Assembly: GCA_934281565.1 (NCBI GenBank)
Contig: CAKQXI010000099.1
Span: forward strand, 1-8,832
Direction: 5' to 3'
Length of the DNA stretch: 8,832 nt
Origin: an uncultured Prevotella sp.
GTDB taxonomy: Bacteria > Bacteroidota > Bacteroidia > Bacteroidales > Bacteroidaceae
The stretch's first letter is position 1; every line of letters begins with the position of its first letter. The position numbers and the translations under genes were made by a program. Shown one piece after another: positions 6,964-8,832 of the stretch. Under the pieces are notes generated by a model that saw only the letters and a program-made list of their open reading frames with translations, ran no database searches and was not told the origin of the DNA.

Positions 6964-7536
6964 ATGAAACTAAAATTATATATTACAGCTTTACTGTCCA
7001 TGCTTTGCCTAAGTCCATGCTTCGCCCAAAAGCAACATGGGAAGGCTTCTTTCTACTCTAAGAGAGCGACAGGAGCAAGGACAGCCAGCGGACAGAGGCT
7101 CCATCATGATAGCCTTACTTGTGCCCATCGTTTCTATCCTTTCGGCACTCATCTAAAAGTTACAAATCTTGGTAATGGAAAAAGTGTTATCGTGAAAGTT
7201 ATCGACAGAGGACCTTTCGGCAGAGGGAGGATTATTGACTTGTCATGGGCTGCTGCTAAACAAATCGGTATGATTTCACAAGGCGTTGCTTCTGTCAAGG
7301 TCGAAATGGTAGAGAACCCTATACCCTATCGCCCTGAAGAAATCCAGCTTCCTAAGGTTGACTTTGAAGTGGCTGAATCTGATTTCACTTTAATCCCTAA
7401 GTGGAAAATGCCAAAGAAAGAAGAAAAACAAATGCTCAAGAAAGAAGATAAACACTTGAAGAAAGAGAAACATCATCCTATTGAGACAGAGAAGGAAGCG
7501 ATTGACAAAACAAAGCATAAGGGCAAGGACCATTGA
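6964..7536 (+). CDS. RlpA-like double-psi beta-barrel secreted protein (septal ring lytic transglycosylase family)
   Basis: A 190-residue exported envelope protein. Residues 1-21 are a signal peptide (MKLKLY, hydrophobic core, CFA before Q22), with no lipobox Cys at the cleavage site. Residues 26-103 are the RlpA/DPBB domain: GKASFYS (26-32), TASGQRL (40-46), CAHRFYPFGTHLKVTN (53-68), VIDRGPFGRGRIIDLSWAAA (79-98). H55 and D81 correspond to the His and Asp needed for cleavage of stem-peptide-free glycan by Pseudomonas RlpA. The position after TASG, commonly Glu in relatives, is Gln (Q44). There is no SPOR domain. The last 45 residues are instead a highly charged Lys/Glu/His tail. A role in trimming peptidoglycan at division or remodelling sites is inferred from the family and untested for this protein. 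The ATG follows its promoter with a short leader. The last seven codons and the stop are part of a terminator hairpin. Confidence 0.88.
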   Translation: MKLKLYITALLSMLCLSPCFAQKQHGKASFYSKRATGARTASGQRLHHDSLTCAHRFYPFGTHLKVTNLGNGKSVIVKVIDRGPFGRGRIIDLSWAAAKQIGMISQGVASVKVEMVENPIPYRPEEIQLPKVDFEVAESDFTLIPKWKMPKKEEKQMLKKEDKHLKKEKHHPIETEKEAIDKTKHKGKDH

Positions 7537-7558
7537 TGGTCCTTGCCCTTATGCTTTG
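7511..7558. terminator. Perfect 22-bp hairpin between convergent genes; the loop contains the RlpA stop codon
   Basis: Arms 7511-7532 and 7537-7558 are perfectly complementary over 22 bp around the 4-base loop TTGA, in which TGA at 7534-7536 is the RlpA-like stop codon. On the minus strand the hairpin is followed by TTTTGTC, a fair U-tract for stopping the lipoprotein gene, which ends 10 bases away at 7569. On the plus strand the following ACTATTTTAAC is weaker. A bidirectional terminator is the natural reading. Confidence 0.85.
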
Positions 7559-7568
7559 ACTATTTTAA

Positions 7569-8336
7569 CTACTTTGCCTTAGTAGGTATATTAAACTCAT
7601 TTACCTTTGAGATGGCTTGTCCACCATGAATGACCGACACACAAAACTTAGCCGAACCATCTTTCAATCGTTTATCTGCCTTTATCATTGCCGTGTAACG
7701 CACACCACTTCCTGGTTCAATCTTCTCCACATGGATACTTGGAGAAATATAAATATGTTTATTGCCTGTCGTCTCCACAACCGTTGGAACCACATCATAA
7801 ACAGGTCTGGAACCACGATTCATTATTTCAAATATCAACTTACAGGTTTCATTTCTGTTCAAGGTATTATTCTCATTGGAATCAACGAAGCGAGCATTGA
7901 CTATCTCTAAGTTTGGAGAATAAGACAAGTTCGCACCCAGCTCATCTATCGTAGAACTTGGCATAGTGGTAGTTGGTTGCTGGGCACTATAATCACCCGT
8001 ATAATCCCTGCCGTTGAAATCATATAGACGGTCATCGCCACTGTTCGTTGAGTCAAATACCTCATCTCTTTGCTCTCTATGATAACGAGCTTGTTCATAC
8101 TTCTGCTGTTGTCTCTCATCAGCCTGACTACCAACTGCAGCTCCAATGGCAGCACCACTGGCCATACCGATGATCGTTCCCATATCAGAACCACGAGGTC
8201 CACCACTCAAACCACCAATAGCAGAGCCAAGTATAGAACCTAACGACCCACCAATATAAGCGCCACTACCTGTATATGTGTCGCAACTGCTCAACAATAA
8301 AGAAGAGCCAAGTATCAATACCAAAACCTTTCTCAT
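7569..8336 (-). CDS. Glycine-zipper lipoprotein with a C-terminal beta-rich domain
   Basis: A 255-residue predicted lipoprotein. The signal peptide ends in the lipobox LSSC, with C18 as the lipidated Cys. The next residues (DTYTGSG) do not look like the acidic export signal of Bacteroidetes surface lipoproteins, so a periplasm-facing location is more likely. Residues 25-70 are a glycine zipper (IGGSLGSILGSAIGG, GMASGAAIGAAVGS), a run of small-residue GxxxG repeats able to insert in or pack against a membrane. A charged, Gln-rich helix (71-95) and a low-complexity Ser/Thr linker (96-135) follow. Residues 142-252 (LEIVNARFVDSNENNTLNRN, then MNRGSRPVYDV and PGSGVRYTAMIKA) look like an Ig-like or CARDB-type beta-sandwich of the kind found in binding or adhesion modules. 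I recognise no named family. The ATG at 8336 is preferred over an in-frame TTG at 8342 because it gives a normal MRK signal-peptide start and a good distance from the promoter. Confidence 0.8.
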   Translation of the reverse strand: MRKVLVLILGSSLLLSSCDTYTGSGAYIGGSLGSILGSAIGGLSGGPRGSDMGTIIGMASGAAIGAAVGSQADERQQQKYEQARYHREQRDEVFDSTNSGDDRLYDFNGRDYTGDYSAQQPTTTMPSSTIDELGANLSYSPNLEIVNARFVDSNENNTLNRNETCKLIFEIMNRGSRPVYDVVPTVVETTGNKHIYISPSIHVEKIEPGSGVRYTAMIKADKRLKDGSAKFCVSVIHGGQAISKVNEFNIPTKAK

Positions 8337-8360
8337 AACCAATAACTTATTATTTTACTG

Positions 8361-8368
8361 CAAAAGTA
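8361..8368 (-). promoter_or_regulatory. -7 element of the lipoprotein gene promoter
   Basis: TACTTTTG on the minus strand (8368-8361) matches TAnnTTTG. The nearest TTG upstream (8386-8384) is only 15 bases away instead of 19-21, so the -33 box is poor. The transcript start would be near 8355, about 19 bases before the ATG at 8336. Confidence 0.55.
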
Positions 8369-8399
8369 ATCATATTCTCAATTCAAGAACAGGTTGTAT

Positions 8400-8436
8400 C
8401 CCTAAAAGGAAATAGGGAAACCCCTAAAAAGGAAAA
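8400..8436. repeat. Two near-identical CCCTAAAA-GGAAA units with a TAGGG arm between them
   Basis: The unit CCCTAAAAGGAAA at 8400-8412 recurs as CCCTAAAAAGGAAAA at 8422-8436. Between them TAGGG (8413-8417) can pair with either CCCTA (8400-8404 or 8422-8426), giving two mutually exclusive 5-bp hairpins. On the minus strand the hairpin of 8413-8426 is followed by TTTCCTTTT, so it may be a weak back-up terminator just after the main rplQ terminator. It lies upstream of the lipoprotein promoter, so it should not be in that transcript. Confidence 0.5.
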
Positions 8437-8465
8437 GCATCCTTGCCAAAAGACAAGGATGCTTT
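8426..8465 (-). terminator. Intrinsic terminator of the rplQ (ribosomal protein) operon
   Basis: A perfect 12-bp stem (8434-8445 with 8454-8465) around an 8-base loop, followed on the minus strand by TCCTTTTT (8433-8426). It lies 23 bases after the L17 stop codon, the usual place for the end of a ribosomal operon, and separates it from the lipoprotein gene. Confidence 0.85.
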
Positions 8466-8488
8466 ACTTATTTGAGATTTATTGTAAC

Positions 8489-8832
8489 TTATTCAGCCTT
8501 TGGAGCTTCCTCAGTTGCAGGAACCTCTGCTACAGGAGCAGCTTCTTCTGTTTTAGCTCTACGACTACGACGAGTCTTCTTGGCAGCACTCTTAGAAGTC
8601 TTAGCCATGTTCTCATCAAAGTCTACGAGTTCGATGAATGCAATCTCAGCAGCATCACCCTGACGAGTACCAAGTTTAATAACACGAGTATAACCACCTG
8701 GACGATTAGCTACTTTCTCTGCAACCTCACCAAAGAGAGCCTTGACAGCATACTTGTTCTGAAGATAACGGAAAACTACACGACGTGAAGTTGTTGTATC
8801 GTTCTTAGAACGAGTAATCAATGGCTCAACAT
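8489..8832 (-). CDS. rplQ: 50S ribosomal protein L17, all but the N-terminal part
   Basis: L17 is a large-subunit ribosomal protein near the peptide exit tunnel. Reading from the window edge the frame gives VEPLITRSKNDTTTSRR, then VVFRYLQNKYAVKALF, RPGGYTRVIKLGTRQGDAA and AFIELVDF, which is the conserved L17 core from its middle to its end. The N-terminal part of roughly 45-50 residues lies beyond base 8832; the frame stays open to the edge, so TTG at 8821 is an internal Leu codon and not a start. After the core comes an extension of about 45 residues, first basic (SAAKKTRRSRRAK) and then Ala/Glu/Pro-rich (EEAAPVAEVPATEEAPKAE). Longer L17 tails of this kind are common in Bacteroidetes. In related genomes rplQ is normally the last gene after rpoA; the terminator directly downstream fits that here. 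Confidence 0.95.
   Translation of the reverse strand, partial: VEPLITRSKNDTTTSRRVVFRYLQNKYAVKALFGEVAEKVANRPGGYTRVIKLGTRQGDAAEIAFIELVDFDENMAKTSKSAAKKTRRSRRAKTEEAAPVAEVPATEEAPKAE

Noticed and set aside
8337..8342. TTG start for the lipoprotein, adding two residues (MVMRK...)
   Set aside because: The ATG at 8336 gives a standard lysine/arginine-led signal peptide; TTG starts are rare and nothing favours this one.

Overview
The window reads as chromosome of a moderately low-GC member of the Bacteroidales, most likely Prevotellaceae (Prevotella/Segatella type). This is inferred from three things. Five intergenic regions carry the Bacteroidetes -7 promoter element TAnnTTTG, three of them with a TTG/TTTG -33 element 19-20 bases upstream. 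Recognisable Shine-Dalgarno sequences are absent. The protein content (FucP-like sugar porter, membrane MutS-like ATPase, REC/PPDK_N hybrid, L17 with an Ala/Glu tail) is typical of that group. No rRNA, tRNA, CRISPR, insertion sequence or prophage sequence was seen, and no stretch longer than 300 bases lacks a gene.

Layout, left to right. (1) Bases 1-325, minus: the N-terminal third of a class II fructose-bisphosphate aldolase, cut by the window edge, with a clear promoter at 368-398. (2) 505-1722, minus: a FucP-family sugar:H+ symporter with its own promoter at 1771-1802. (3) 1867-3699, minus: a 610-residue MutS-family ATPase with two pairs of predicted membrane helices and no mismatch-recognition domain. 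(4) 3700-3843: a short regulatory region with three perfect 18-bp units repeated every 22 bp, then a terminator hairpin. (5) 3844-6864, minus: a large protein with two receiver-like domains, a PEP-synthase-type ATP-grasp domain and a conserved C-terminal region, but without the phosphohistidine and PEP-binding domains that real PEP synthases need. (6) 6865-6963: divergent promoters. (7) 6964-7536, plus: an RlpA-type double-psi beta-barrel secreted protein. (8) 7511-7558: a perfect 22-bp hairpin whose loop holds the RlpA stop codon, serving two convergent genes. (9) 7569-8336, minus: a glycine-zipper lipoprotein. (10) 8489-8832, minus: most of ribosomal protein L17 (rplQ), the end of a ribosomal operon, followed by a strong terminator.

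Most genes look monocistronic: nearly every gap holds a promoter, a terminator or both. I see no single multi-gene system here. The aldolase and the sugar porter could be linked through carbohydrate use, and the RlpA-like protein and the lipoprotein both act at the cell envelope, but neither pair shares a transcript. The best candidates for undescribed biology are the REC-REC-ATP-grasp protein, the membrane-anchored MutS-like ATPase with its phased upstream repeats, and the stop-codon-in-terminator arrangement at the end of the RlpA gene.
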